Assembly (NCBI GenBank): GCA_964293815.1 | Contig: CAXYYC010000010.1 | Location: 1-64,000, forward strand | Length of the DNA: 64,000 nucleotides | Direction: 5' to 3' | Source: CTSOIL-112 sp964293815 | GTDB taxonomy: Bacteria > Pseudomonadota > Gammaproteobacteria > Burkholderiales > Burkholderiaceae | Notes under the pieces: generated by a model | Told to the model about the DNA's origin: nothing | Seen by the model: only the letters and a program-made list of their open reading frames with translations | The model's database searches: none | Position numbers and translations under genes: made by a program | Shown: piece after piece, positions 18,194-27,538 of the stretch | Position numbering within the stretch: position 1 is the first letter of the stretch | Layout of the letters: every line of letters starts with the position of its first letter

Positions 18194-20113
18194 TTAATCG
18201 CTTCGCCCGTCATCGTGTAACTGTTTGTAGATTTCTTGCGCTAATTTTTCCGAAATACCGTCAACTTGCGTCAAATCCTGCACACTGGCATTTTTCACAC
18301 CGGCCAATCCGCCAAAACGTTTGAGCAAGGCCGAACGGCGTTTCGCCCCCACGCCTTCAACTTCTTCTAAACGCGACACATTGCGTGCTTTCGCGCGCGC
18401 CGCACGCATTCCCGTGATGGCGAAACGATGTGCTTCATCACGAATCTGCGCGATTAACATCAGCGCGGGCGAGAGTTTACCCAATTTCACTTCTGCTCGT
18501 CCATCGGCAAAGACCAAGGTTTCCAAACCAACCCGCCGCCCTTCACCTTTGGCCACGCCAACCAGCACGCCCAAATCCAATCCCAAACCTTCAAACACCT
18601 CACGCGCCACCGACAACTGCCCCTTGCCACCATCGACCAGCACCACGTCCGGCATGTGTTTGGCAAATTCGTCGTTGTCCTCGCGTTGCAACAGCGCGAT
18701 TTTTTCGTAACGCCGCTGTAGCACCTGTTTCATCGCGGCATAGTCGTCGCCTGCGGTGATGTTTTTGATATTGTAGCGGCGATATTCATTATTCTGCATC
18801 GCGTGGTTGTGGTACACCACGCAGGAGGCTTGCGCCGCCTCGCCCGACGTGTGGCTGATGTCAAAACATTCGACGCGAAAATCTGACTTTTCTTCATCAG
18901 TCTCAAGCGTCATCTGTAAAACTTTGAGTAAATCCTCGGTGCGCGCCTTGGCGCTGGCGGATTCTTGTAGGCGCCGCATCAGTGCCAACTGCGCATTATT
19001 GAGCGCCATTTCCAACCAAATTTTGCGCTGCCCGCGTGGCTGTTTGACCCAAATCAATTGCCGTTCAATGCTCTCATGCAGTAATTCACGCACCATCACC
19101 GATGGTGAAATCGCGCTGATCACCACGCGCGGCGCGGCGCTACTCAGATAATGCTGGGTGATGAATGCGTCCAATACGTCTTGTTCCGTACAATCCTGCG
19201 TGTGCTGAGGGAAAAAGGCTTTGTCGCCCAAATGTCGGCCACCACGCACCATTGCCAAATTGACGCAGTAGCGCGCATCCGACTGCGCCACGGCAATAAT
19301 ATCGGCGTCGGTATCGTCACCGGTGGACTCCACGGCCTGCTGTTTCATCATACTGGACAGAGCCGCGATTTTGTCACGGTACAGCGCAGCGGATTCAAAA
19401 TTTAATTCGCCTGCCGCGGTTTGCATTTTCGCCTGCAAATCATGCAACACCTCATCCGACTCGCCACGCAAAAATTTCACGCTGTCTGCCACATCCTCGG
19501 CATAGCGTTGCGCATCAATCAACCCAACGCACGGCGCGCTACAACGGTCGATCTGATACAGCATACACGGGCGCGAGCGATTGCGATAAACCGTTTCGTC
19601 GCAGGTACGCAAGCGAAATACCTTTTGCAACAGTTTGATGCTTTCTTTGACCGCATAGCCGTTGGGAAACGGCCCAAAATATTGATGCACTTTATCCACC
19701 GCACCACGGTAATAGACCATGCGCGGAAACTCATGCCGCGTCATTTTGAGAAACGGGTAGGATTTATCATCGCGAAACAAGATGTTGTAGCGCGGTGTGA
19801 GCGTCTTGATCAAATTATTTTCGAGCAATAACGCTTCTGTCTCGGTCCGCGTAACCGTAACATCCACACGCACCACTTTTTGCAACATCAGTACGATGCG
19901 AGGCGACAGCCCGACACGGTTTTGAAAATAGCTCGAAACGCGCTTTTTCAAATCCTTGGCCTTGCCCACATATAAAACCTCATCATTCACACCGATGTGA
20001 CGATACACGCCGGGCAAATGCGGCAAAGAAGCCAGTAATTCACTCGGATCAAACGCCTGAACCTCGCTTAGTGGTTCGGTAGATGATGCCTTGGTTGGTT
20101 CGATTCTTGTCAT
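18194..20113 (-). CDS. uvrC: Excinuclease ABC subunit C
   Basis: UvrC, about 639 residues from the ATG at 20113 (a TTG five codons upstream is also in frame; neither has a good ribosome site). It makes both incisions during nucleotide excision repair. Visible parts: N-terminal GIY-YIG nuclease (LPGVYRHIG...VLYVGKAKDLKKRV, about 30-105), Cys-containing region and UvrB-binding UVR segment (about 200-245), the RNase H-like C-terminal nuclease (VECFDISHTSGE, VLVDGGKGQL) and tandem helix-hairpin-helix motifs at the end. Upstream of pgsA in the same direction. Confidence 0.97.
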   Translation of the reverse strand: MTRIEPTKASSTEPLSEVQAFDPSELLASLPHLPGVYRHIGVNDEVLYVGKAKDLKKRVSSYFQNRVGLSPRIVLMLQKVVRVDVTVTRTETEALLLENNLIKTLTPRYNILFRDDKSYPFLKMTRHEFPRMVYYRGAVDKVHQYFGPFPNGYAVKESIKLLQKVFRLRTCDETVYRNRSRPCMLYQIDRCSAPCVGLIDAQRYAEDVADSVKFLRGESDEVLHDLQAKMQTAAGELNFESAALYRDKIAALSSMMKQQAVESTGDDTDADIIAVAQSDARYCVNLAMVRGGRHLGDKAFFPQHTQDCTEQDVLDAFITQHYLSSAAPRVVISAISPSVMVRELLHESIERQLIWVKQPRGQRKIWLEMALNNAQLALMRRLQESASAKARTEDLLKVLQMTLETDEEKSDFRVECFDISHTSGEAAQASCVVYHNHAMQNNEYRRYNIKNITAGDDYAAMKQVLQRRYEKIALLQREDNDEFAKHMPDVVLVDGGKGQLSVAREVFEGLGLDLGVLVGVAKGEGRRVGLETLVFADGRAEVKLGKLSPALMLIAQIRDEAHRFAITGMRAARAKARNVSRLEEVEGVGAKRRSALLKRFGGLAGVKNASVQDLTQVDGISEKLAQEIYKQLHDDGRSD

Positions 20114-20146
20114 AAAATCATTATTCAACGCAGGAGGGACGCAATC

Positions 20147-20205
20147 AAGGAAACACGGAACAACTCCAACTGTGGGTAACTCCGTGTTTTCTCAAGTATA
20201 CCCTC
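20147..20205. repeat. Inverted pair of the GGAAACACGGAA motif
   Basis: CAAGGAAACACGGAACAACT at 20147 onward is answered by the inverted ACTCCGTGTTTTCTCAAG about 20 bases later. Two element ends face each other with almost nothing between, as expected of a collapsed or minimal MITE, in the divergent region between uvrC and the phosphate transporter genes. Confidence 0.6.
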
Positions 20206-20521
20206 CAATCATTCCTGTATAAACGGCATAAGCTGGGATATGACATAACGCCCATAACCCCGCGCCAAACCGTTTCTATATATTTTTATGTAACCGATTT
20301 CACGGCTATGATTGAAAATCTCGGTTTTACCCTAAATCTTTTGTGTTTTGAGCAACAAACGCCTGTATTTCCGCGCAAATCCCCTCCGAAAAGAAATTTC
20401 CTCAGTTAAAATGGCGACAAATTACAAATTTGTGACAAATATGAATTTGACATCAAATCAAGCTACATTTTTCTAACGTTTCACTTTACTCAACGAACCA
20501 TTTACGAATAAAGGTTTTACC
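20206..20521. promoter_or_regulatory. Divergent region upstream of the DUF47-pit operon
   Basis: No gene is seen. A perfect TTGACA (20447-20452) could be a -35 box, though the matching -10 is weak. Just upstream, ACAAATTTGT (20424-20433) is a perfect palindrome inside a set of GACAAAT repeats (about 20415-20440), a possible operator. It does not fit the usual Pho box spacing. Confidence 0.35.
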
Positions 20522-21148
20522 ATGTTTAATCGTTTTATGCCAAAAGAAGGTAAATTCTTCACGCTCTTTAACCAACACGCCTCATTGATGACCGCAACGG
20601 CCAAAGAAATGGTGACATTGTTTCAAGACATCGAGAATTCAGAAGTACACATTCAAAGCATCCGTGAAAAAGAGAAGAAAGCCGATCGCTTGACCTACGA
20701 GACCGTTGATTTACTGCATAAAACCTTCATCACACCGCTGGATCGCGACGTCATTCTCAAACTCATGACCAATCTGGACGACGTGATTGATATGATGGAA
20801 GACGTTTCCGAATGCGTTTCATTGTATCACGTCACCCAAACTTCCGAAAATGCCCAAAAGCTCTGCGAGATTATTCTCGGCTGTTGCGAACGCCTTGAGC
20901 TGTCCGTGAACCATTTGGAAGACACCAAAAACACCACGGAAGTCATCCGCTTGGCCTCTGAAATTGAGCGCCTCGAATCCGAAGCCGATCGCGTGATGCG
21001 CACCGCGCTCTCGCGCCTGTTCCGCGAAGAAACCGACGCCATCAGCGTGGTCAAATACAAAGCCATTTACGAATTGCTCGAATCCATCACCGATAAATGC
21101 GAAGATGTCAGCAATATCATCCAAGGAATCATGGTTGAAAACGCGTAA
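20522..21148 (+). CDS. DUF47 family (PhoU-like) phosphate transport accessory protein
   Basis: A 208-residue all-helical protein of the DUF47 (PF01865) family, distant relatives of PhoU. Glu/Asp-rich helical repeats such as EKKADRLTYETVD and IERLESEADRVM fit the metal-binding motifs of the fold. In most bacteria the gene sits directly upstream of a PiT transporter, as here (44-base gap), and it modulates Pit activity. AAAGGTTTTACC precedes the ATG. The two genes form a single operon on the + strand. Confidence 0.92.
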   Translation: MFNRFMPKEGKFFTLFNQHASLMTATAKEMVTLFQDIENSEVHIQSIREKEKKADRLTYETVDLLHKTFITPLDRDVILKLMTNLDDVIDMMEDVSECVSLYHVTQTSENAQKLCEIILGCCERLELSVNHLEDTKNTTEVIRLASEIERLESEADRVMRTALSRLFREETDAISVVKYKAIYELLESITDKCEDVSNIIQGIMVENA

Positions 21149-21192
21149 GCGCCTCCATCCGTTTTCACTCAACCATTTTTCAGAGGTTAACT

Positions 21193-22206
21193 ATGTCTAA
21201 CTCGCTACACATCGGACTGGGCATGATGGTTTTTCTCATCGCTCTGGCGCTGATATTCGACTTCATGAACGGTTTTCACGACTCGGCGAACTCGATTGCC
21301 ACCGTCGTTTCTACCGGCGTTCTGAAGCCACACCACGCAGTCATTATGGCTGCGACATTCAACTTCATCGCATTTTATGTTTTGCCGCATAAAGTCGCCG
21401 CCACCATCGGTAAGGGTATCGTTCAAGCCTCGGTGGTGGATCAATACGTCATTCTCGGTGCGTTGATGGGGGCAATTTTGTGGAATATCATTACTTGGTA
21501 TTACGGCATTCCTTCCTCCTCATCACATGCCTTGATGGGCGGTCTGATTGGCGCCGCAGTTGCCAAAAGCGGTTTTAGCGTCCTCATTGCCGACAAAATT
21601 TTACAAACCGTTTTGTTCATTTTCTTATCACCTGCGTTGGGGCTGTTGTTCGGCTCGGCCTTGATGCTGATTGTCTCGTGGCTGTTTTTCCGAACGGCGC
21701 CGGCCAAAGTCGATCGCTGGTTCCGACGATTGCAATTGGTTTCTGCGGCGATGTACAGCTTGGGTCACGGCGGTAATGATGCGCAAAAAACCATGGGCAT
21801 GATCTGGCTGATTCTATTGGCCGGTGGCGTATTGACCGCGAATGATCCACTGCCGCTGTGGGTTGGCTATTCATGTTTCACCGCTATTGCTTTGGGCACC
21901 ATGTTCGGTGGCTGGCGCATCGTGAAAACCATGGGGCAAAAATTGGCCAAACTCAAACCAGTCAGTGGTTTCTGCGCAGAGACCGGCGGGGCTATTACCC
22001 TGTTTACCGCGACCGCAATGGGCGTTCCGGTCTCCACCACCCACACCATCACTGGTGCGATTTTGGGCGCAGGCTCCACCATGAAGGCCTCATCTGTACG
22101 CTGGGGTTTAGCGGGTAACATCGTGTGGGCATGGATTTTAACCATTCCCGCCTCGGCTTTTATGGCTGGGGTTTGCTGGGCGATTGCCGCAAAACTGCTG
22201 GGCTAA
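21193..22206 (+). CDS. pit: Low-affinity inorganic phosphate transporter, PiT family
   Basis: A 337-residue polytopic membrane protein. Both halves carry the PiT signature: GFHDSANSIATVV near residue 29 and GGNDAQKTMG near residue 195, each with the Asn-Asp/Ala core that binds phosphate and cation. It imports metal-phosphate complexes driven by the proton gradient. AGAGGTTAACT precedes the ATG. Partner of the upstream DUF47 gene; followed by a strong bidirectional terminator. Confidence 0.95.
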   Translation: MSNSLHIGLGMMVFLIALALIFDFMNGFHDSANSIATVVSTGVLKPHHAVIMAATFNFIAFYVLPHKVAATIGKGIVQASVVDQYVILGALMGAILWNIITWYYGIPSSSSHALMGGLIGAAVAKSGFSVLIADKILQTVLFIFLSPALGLLFGSALMLIVSWLFFRTAPAKVDRWFRRLQLVSAAMYSLGHGGNDAQKTMGMIWLILLAGGVLTANDPLPLWVGYSCFTAIALGTMFGGWRIVKTMGQKLAKLKPVSGFCAETGGAITLFTATAMGVPVSTTHTITGAILGAGSTMKASSVRWGLAGNIVWAWILTIPASAFMAGVCWAIAAKLLG

Positions 22207-22231
22207 AATGCTCGTCAATATATCAATATAT

Positions 22232-22262
22232 AAAAAAGCAAGTCTTAACGACTTGCTTTTTT
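22232..22262. terminator. Bidirectional terminator between pit and the rRNA methyltransferase gene
   Basis: A perfect 13-bp stem (22232-22244 with 22250-22262) with A/T runs on both sides, loop TTAAC, between convergent genes. Confidence 0.9.
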
Positions 22263-22280
22263 ATTGCCAAAACCACGTTG

Positions 22281-23099
22281 TCAGTGCGCTTGCTGACGCG
22301 CCATCTCAAATAAGCATACCGCTGTCGCCGCCGCCACGTTCAGTGATTCACCCAAGGCCATCGGAATGGTCAAACGCGCATCGGCCTGCGCCAATAAGAC
22401 CTCGCTCAATCCTGCACCTTCATTGCCCATCAGCCACGCAATTGGCCGATTCAGGTCATGCGTATATATACTTTGCGTCGTGTGCGAACTGGTGGCGCAA
22501 ACGTGGATATTAGCCTGTTTAAGTTGAGCAACAGCCGTCAGCAAATCAATGCGTTCGCGAATCGTCACACCAAAATGCGCGCCAACGCCGGCACGCAATA
22601 CTTTGGCCGAATACGGATTAACACAGTGCTCACTCAGCCAAATCTCTTTCAATCCCGCAGCGGCACAACTGCGAATGATCGAACCCATATTACCGGGGTC
22701 TTGAATGCCGTCGAGCAACACCACGTTACCCGTAATCGCCTGCGTTGCCAACTCAGACGGAAGCCCAAATAACTGCGGTCGGCTGACCTCAAAAATTAAG
22801 GATACGCCTTGCTCCAAACTGCTGATGTCGCGAAATACCGCGTTGGCCAGTTCAATCACTGGCGTGCCATGCGCCGACACTGCGCGCAATAATTGCTGCA
22901 CCTCGGCATTATCCATCGCCGAGCTACCGACCCACACACGCTTCATTGAAAGTGCCTCATTCTTTGCACTTTGATGCTTGAGCAACAATTGACAGGCATG
23001 CACGCCCTCAACCACCATCAGATCATCCGTGCGTTTGGGCTGATGAATCAAGCGTTTGAGGGCTTTGACCTGCGAATTGTCTTTGGATGAAATCAACAT
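22281..23099 (-). CDS. TrmH/SpoU family RNA 2'-O-methyltransferase (RlmB-like)
   Basis: A 272-residue SPOUT-class methyltransferase. The N-terminal ~100 residues form the substrate-binding SpoU domain (VVEGVHACQLLL), followed by the trefoil-knot catalytic domain with three motifs: DGIQDPGNMGSIIRSC (about 145), a GNEGAGLS stretch (about 223) and IPMALGESLNVAAA near the end. These bind S-adenosylmethionine and methylate a ribose in rRNA or tRNA; the exact nucleotide is not predictable. It starts one base after the rnhB stop and is the last gene of the long envelope block. Confidence 0.9.
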   Translation of the reverse strand: MLISSKDNSQVKALKRLIHQPKRTDDLMVVEGVHACQLLLKHQSAKNEALSMKRVWVGSSAMDNAEVQQLLRAVSAHGTPVIELANAVFRDISSLEQGVSLIFEVSRPQLFGLPSELATQAITGNVVLLDGIQDPGNMGSIIRSCAAAGLKEIWLSEHCVNPYSAKVLRAGVGAHFGVTIRERIDLLTAVAQLKQANIHVCATSSHTTQSIYTHDLNRPIAWLMGNEGAGLSEVLLAQADARLTIPMALGESLNVAAATAVCLFEMARQQAH

Positions 23100-23100
23100 G

Positions 23101-23745
23101 TTATTTACTCTTAAATTGCAAGGTACGAACCGACGCGAAGCTCATACGGTGCTCTGGTGTCGCGCCGTGGCGCTGAAGCGCCTGTAAATGCGCCGCCGTC
23201 GGATAGCCTTTGTGTTGGTCAAAACCATACTCGGGATAAAGCGCATGTAGCCGCAGACAATCGGCGTCACGCGCTACTTTCGCCAGAATTGATGCGGCAG
23301 AAATGCACGCTTCTTTGGCATCGCCTTTAATCATCGCCTGACCGGCATAATGCGCCGCCGACAGACCTTTGGGATAATGATTGCCATCGACCCAAACCCA
23401 GTTGGGCTGAATGTTCAAAGCTTTGACCGCGCGCGTCATTGCCAACATGCTGGCCTGCAAAATATTCAATTCATCAATTTCCGCGACACTGGCGCTGGCC
23501 ACCGCCCACGCAGCCGCTTGCGCGCGAATCTGCTCCGCTAAATATTCACGCCGTTTCGCACTCAGCTTTTTTGAGTCGGCCAAGCCCGCGATGGGTTCGG
23601 CCAAAATCACGGCGGCGGCAAATACCGCACCGGCCAAAGGCCCGCGCCCCGCCTCATCCACGCCGCAAATGATGCGCGTTTGAACGGTTGAATCCAATAC
23701 AGAAGCCTCACTCGAAAACAGATCAATCTGCATCACGCCATCCAT
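23101..23745 (-). CDS. rnhB: Ribonuclease HII
   Basis: RNase HII, 214 residues from the ATG at 23745, which overlaps the lpxB stop as TGATG; the frame runs 18 codons further upstream but those residues lie inside lpxB. It removes RNA from RNA-DNA hybrids and single ribonucleotides. The catalytic carboxylates are visible in CGVDEAGRGPLAGAV (about residue 28), WVDGNHYPKG and KVARDADCLRL. The lpxB-rnhB overlap suggests translational coupling, an order widespread in proteobacteria. Confidence 0.95.
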   Translation of the reverse strand: MDGVMQIDLFSSEASVLDSTVQTRIICGVDEAGRGPLAGAVFAAAVILAEPIAGLADSKKLSAKRREYLAEQIRAQAAAWAVASASVAEIDELNILQASMLAMTRAVKALNIQPNWVWVDGNHYPKGLSAAHYAGQAMIKGDAKEACISAASILAKVARDADCLRLHALYPEYGFDQHKGYPTAAHLQALQRHGATPEHRMSFASVRTLQFKSK

Positions 23746-24929
23746 CACAGTTGTGTCGAGCGGCTTTGGCGACGCACATTCTCTATCGCCTGCGCGCACA
23801 AATTCGGCGTATCAGCGATCAGCGAATGATGCAAATCAAGCAAACGTTCGTGAATCGTCGCGTTCACCGCGTAGCGATTGACTTCATGCAGCAAGGCATC
23901 AGCCAAATGCTCGGCGGTCGCTTCGTCTTGCAAAATTTCGGGGATAAAGGATTCTTGCATGAGGATATTCGGCAGGCCAATCCACGGTTGCAAAGCCACT
24001 TTTGGGTAAATCTGCGCCGACAGCCATGAGGTTTTGTACGAAATAATCGACGGTTTTTTATACAAAGCGACCTCCAAACTGGCCGTACCGCTGGCAACGA
24101 TGGTTGCATCTGCCGCCGCCATGACACTGCGCGCTTGTCCGTCAAACCAGCGTATCGATAGATTCGGCGCGCATTCGCGGGCAATTCGCTCCAATTCAGG
24201 GCGCAAATTAGCGTGTGCCACCGGAACCAAACATTGCACCTCCTGCGCTGTGCCTGCACGCTGCGCGATCAACTGCGCGGCTTTGAAAAAATTCGGCGCG
24301 TTGTAGCTGACTTCCGAAGCACGCGAACCGGGCAAAATCGCCAGACAAAAAGCTTCCTGTGACACGTTCAACAACGCTCGTGCCGCAGCGGTATCGGCCT
24401 GTAGCGGAATTTGCTCGGCAAATGGATGACCGACATAAGTCGCAGGAATGCCGGCCTCATCATAAATTTTTTGCTCAAAGGGGAAAATCAGCAGCATGTG
24501 ATCCACCGCTTGGCGAATGGTTTCAATGCGTTTCGGACGCCACGCCCAAATCGATGGGCTGACATAGTGCATGGTCGGCACGCCTTTGGCACGCACGATT
24601 TTTTCCACACCCAGATTGAAATCAGGCGCATCAATGCCGATGAACACATCAGGACGCTGGCTGGTCACGCGTTCAATCAATTCGCGGCGCATTTTCAGGA
24701 TGCGAGGCAGATGACGAATCGGTTCGAAATAACCGCGCACGGCCAAAGACTGCGATGGCCACCATGACTGCGCACCTTGCTTTTGCATGGCCTCGCCCAC
24801 AATGCCCGCGCTGTTAACCCGTGCGTAGTTGGCCTGCGCCCCTTGCAGCAGCACCGCCGCCAACTGATCGCCCGAAGACTCTCCGGCCACCAAAACCAAG
24901 TTCACCGTTTCTGCGTACATGACACCCAT
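23745..24929 (-). CDS. lpxB: Lipid-A-disaccharide synthase
   Basis: LpxB, 394 residues, a GT19 glycosyltransferase that joins UDP-2,3-diacylglucosamine to lipid X to form the lipid A disaccharide at the inner membrane. Recognisable are the N-terminal AGESSGDQLAA, the GIDAPDFNLG region, the PSIWAWRPKRI stretch, LPGSRASEV and the C-terminal ASGTASLEVAL. A second ATG lies three codons downstream. Separated from lpxA by 112 bases containing a GC-rich hairpin. Confidence 0.97.
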   Translation of the reverse strand: MGVMYAETVNLVLVAGESSGDQLAAVLLQGAQANYARVNSAGIVGEAMQKQGAQSWWPSQSLAVRGYFEPIRHLPRILKMRRELIERVTSQRPDVFIGIDAPDFNLGVEKIVRAKGVPTMHYVSPSIWAWRPKRIETIRQAVDHMLLIFPFEQKIYDEAGIPATYVGHPFAEQIPLQADTAAARALLNVSQEAFCLAILPGSRASEVSYNAPNFFKAAQLIAQRAGTAQEVQCLVPVAHANLRPELERIARECAPNLSIRWFDGQARSVMAAADATIVASGTASLEVALYKKPSIISYKTSWLSAQIYPKVALQPWIGLPNILMQESFIPEILQDEATAEHLADALLHEVNRYAVNATIHERLLDLHHSLIADTPNLCAQAIENVRRQSRSTQL

Positions 24930-24950
24930 TCATCTCAATATCAAAAATTC

Positions 24951-24967
24951 GGCGGGCACTGCCCGCC
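24951..24967 (-). terminator. Stem-loop between lpxA and lpxB
   Basis: GGCGGGC ACT GCCCGCC, a 7-bp all-GC stem, followed on the - strand by a short T-rich stretch (GAATTTTTG). It could partly terminate or process the message between lpxA and lpxB. Confidence 0.5.
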
Positions 24968-25041
24968 ATTTTTACCATTTCTCACCACATCACGCCATCA
25001 GCCGCGTCATTTTATTTAAGCAATGCGTGACCCATTCACCC

Positions 25042-25833
25042 TCATCGGATAATGCCGCGATCAGAAATGCGTAAAAAGTCAGACATCAAATGCATCACCG
25101 CTGAATTAGCTGGGTCAGCCTGCGCCGCGACATCAATGGCCTCAACGGCCTGCTCGATGGTTAAATCTTGGCGGAACACCATTTTATACGCACGTTTGAT
25201 CGCGGCAATTTGTTCTGGCGTATAACCACGACGTTTCAAACCTTCTGAGTTAATGCCAAAAGCCGCGCTCGGACTGCCGCCAATCATGACATACGGCGCC
25301 ACATCCTTGAGCAAAATACTGCCGCCACCAATCATCGCATGCGCGCCAATTTTCACGAACTGATGCACGCCGCTCATGCCGCCAACAATCGCCCAATCCT
25401 GAATCTGCACATGTCCAGCAAACTGTGCATTACTGGCCAAAATGGTGTGATTACCCACGCGGCAATCGTGCGCCAAGTGTACATAACCCATGATCCAGTT
25501 ATCATCGCCAATGCTGGTAATGCCTTCGTCTTGCGTTGTACCCAAATGAAAACTGCAAAACTCGCGAATCGTATTGCGATCACCAATCACCAATTGGGTC
25601 GGTTCGCCCGCATATTTTTTATCCTGCGGCACGCCGCCGAGTAAAATATGATGACCAATGATATTGTCTGCACCAATCGTGGCGTGGCCTTCGATAATCG
25701 TGTGCGCGCCGATCTGCGTCCCTGCACCGATGACCACATCCGGCCCGATCACGCTGTACGCACCGACGCTCACGTTCTCGGCCAATTGTGCTTTCGGATC
25801 AACTAACGCAGTTGCATGGATTTGTGTGCTCAT
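25042..25833 (-). CDS. lpxA: UDP-N-acetylglucosamine acyltransferase
   Basis: LpxA, 263 residues, catalysing the first step of lipid A synthesis: transfer of 3-hydroxyacyl from ACP to UDP-GlcNAc. Residues ~1-185 are left-handed beta-helix hexapeptide repeats (many I-G-x-x patterns); the catalytic His lies in QFAGHVQI (about residue 123) and GGMSGVHQF follows. The C-terminal ~75 residues are the helical domain (GINSEGLKRRGY). Part of the lpxD-fabZ-lpxA-lpxB run. The ribosome site is weak. Confidence 0.97.
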   Translation of the reverse strand: MSTQIHATALVDPKAQLAENVSVGAYSVIGPDVVIGAGTQIGAHTIIEGHATIGADNIIGHHILLGGVPQDKKYAGEPTQLVIGDRNTIREFCSFHLGTTQDEGITSIGDDNWIMGYVHLAHDCRVGNHTILASNAQFAGHVQIQDWAIVGGMSGVHQFVKIGAHAMIGGGSILLKDVAPYVMIGGSPSAAFGINSEGLKRRGYTPEQIAAIKRAYKMVFRQDLTIEQAVEAIDVAAQADPANSAVMHLMSDFLRISDRGIIR

Positions 25834-25862
25834 AAATTAACCATTTACGTTTGAATTAAATG

Positions 25863-26330
25863 TTAGCCATTGGATGCGGGGGCTTCAATTCGGTAGGTGC
25901 AAATCAAATCAGCTTCTGCAGCAACCACGCCATCTACTTTCGCGCAGGTGGAAAAATACGCAAATGAGCGCGCCACCTTGGTCAAGCGTGACTCCAGCAC
26001 CAATTGATCGCCCGGCTCAACTTGACGCTTGAAGCGAACATTATTCATGCCAACGAAATAATACATCGCATCTGGATGCAGCTCATTAACCCATAACAGA
26101 GCCGAAGCCTGCGCCAAAGCCTCCATAATCAGCACGCCCGGCATCACTGGACGCTTCGGGAAATGCCCCATGAAAAACGGTTCGTTCATGGTTACATTTT
26201 TAATGGCCAGCAAACGTTTTTGCGGCTCAACCTCAATCACCCGATCAACCAATAAAAAAGGATAGCGGTGTGGTAAGCGGCGCACCACTTCCGTAATATC
26301 GTAGCCTGAATCTGTCATACTCAACCCCAT
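25863..26330 (-). CDS. fabZ: 3-hydroxyacyl-[ACP] dehydratase
   Basis: FabZ, 155 residues, a hotdog-fold enzyme dehydrating 3-hydroxyacyl-ACP in fatty acid synthesis. The catalytic His is in MGHFPKRPVMPG (about residue 54) and the Glu in LIMEALAQ (about 69). Its place among lpx genes is typical: lipid A and fatty acid synthesis draw on the same 3-hydroxyacyl-ACP pool. AGAGGCAGAC precedes the ATG; a second possible start lies four codons on. Confidence 0.97.
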   Translation of the reverse strand: MGLSMTDSGYDITEVVRRLPHRYPFLLVDRVIEVEPQKRLLAIKNVTMNEPFFMGHFPKRPVMPGVLIMEALAQASALLWVNELHPDAMYYFVGMNNVRFKRQVEPGDQLVLESRLTKVARSFAYFSTCAKVDGVVAAEADLICTYRIEAPASNG

Positions 26331-26346
26331 GTCTGCCTCTCAATAC

Positions 26347-27465
26347 TTACTGATTTTCTGTATCTGATGAATGCTCAGATTTTCTTTCTAAACCACGAAT
26401 CCGCTTGCGCAAATCCGCCAAATGACGAACCAACGAAGCATTTCGTTCCCATTCGCGATGTGTGCTGGTTGGGTAAACCCCTGTATATTGTCCTGCGACC
26501 GTTACATCCGAGGTAATTGCCGTGCCACCGGACACCACCGTGTGATCGGCGATGCTCAAATGACCGCCGAGCATGGCCGCCCCCCCAATCATACAGGACT
26601 TACCAATAATCGTGCTACCGGCAATGCCTGCACAGGCCGCAATCGCCGTATGCGCACCCACCACACAATTATGCGCAATCTGAACCAGATTATCAATTTT
26701 GACATCATCCTCAATCACGGTATCGGTTAGCGCACCCCGATCAATCGTGGTATTCGCACCGATTTCCACGTCATTGCCAATCATCACGCGGCCAACCTGA
26801 GGAATTTTTTGCCAACCATTCGGCGTCGGCGCAAAGCCAAAACCATCCGAACCAATCACTGCACCGGCATGGATGATGCAACGCTCGCCGATTTCACATC
26901 CCTGATAAATCGTAACGTTCGAATAGATTCGTGACCGCGCGCCAATGCGCACCTGCGCGCCCAAGCGCACGCCTGATTCGATCACCACGCCATCGCCAAT
27001 CTGGGCGTCAGCCTCAATCACGACATACGCGCCAATCCGCACGTTTTGCCCGATCTGCGCCGTGTCGGCAATCACTGCTGTTGGGTGAATAGCGGTTGAT
27101 TGCGGCGGTTGAGGCAGGTAACAACGCTGCGCCACCATCGCATACAAGGCATACGGCTGGCGACACACGGCAAATGTGGTCTGTACGCCGTTAAATGCCG
27201 GTTGGCTTTGCAACCATTCGTAATCGGCTTCGCTCAAAGCGATCACACTCGCTTGGCAATCCAATAGCTGCGTGCGCAGTTTGGCATTACTCAAAAAGGC
27301 GAACGCACCCGTTCCCGCCAGATTCAGCGGCGCGACATGCGTAACGCACACATCCTCCAGAGCCACGCCCTGCGCTAAATGCACCTGCGCCTGTACCGCT
27401 AAAAATAAATCAGCCAGTGCTTGTGGTTGAACCAACACTGGCTTGAATGAAGTGATCGTACTCAT
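26347..27465 (-). CDS. lpxD: UDP-3-O-(3-hydroxyacyl)glucosamine N-acyltransferase
   Basis: LpxD, 372 residues. It adds the second 3-hydroxyacyl chain to the glucosamine of the lipid A precursor. An N-terminal uridine-binding domain (~1-110) is followed by left-handed beta-helix hexapeptide repeats (~118-310; e.g. IGANTTIDRGALTDTVI), with the catalytic His in VQIAHNCVVG, and a C-terminal helix (RKRIRGLERK). The N-terminal domain is slightly longer than in E. coli. Downstream of skp and 16 bases ahead of fabZ, so likely in one transcript. Confidence 0.97.
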   Translation of the reverse strand: MSTITSFKPVLVQPQALADLFLAVQAQVHLAQGVALEDVCVTHVAPLNLAGTGAFAFLSNAKLRTQLLDCQASVIALSEADYEWLQSQPAFNGVQTTFAVCRQPYALYAMVAQRCYLPQPPQSTAIHPTAVIADTAQIGQNVRIGAYVVIEADAQIGDGVVIESGVRLGAQVRIGARSRIYSNVTIYQGCEIGERCIIHAGAVIGSDGFGFAPTPNGWQKIPQVGRVMIGNDVEIGANTTIDRGALTDTVIEDDVKIDNLVQIAHNCVVGAHTAIAACAGIAGSTIIGKSCMIGGAAMLGGHLSIADHTVVSGGTAITSDVTVAGQYTGVYPTSTHREWERNASLVRHLADLRKRIRGLERKSEHSSDTENQ

Positions 27466-27538
27466 CTACCTGACTTTTCCGCATAAGCCATTGTGGCAAC
27501 TAAGTAAGTAGCGAACAATGACTCACGCTTAAATTGCA

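Noticed and set aside
20415..20452. Possible Pho box upstream of DUF47-pit
   Set aside because: The repeated GACAAAT/TTGACA units have the wrong spacing for PhoB sites; reported only as a palindrome and -35 candidate.
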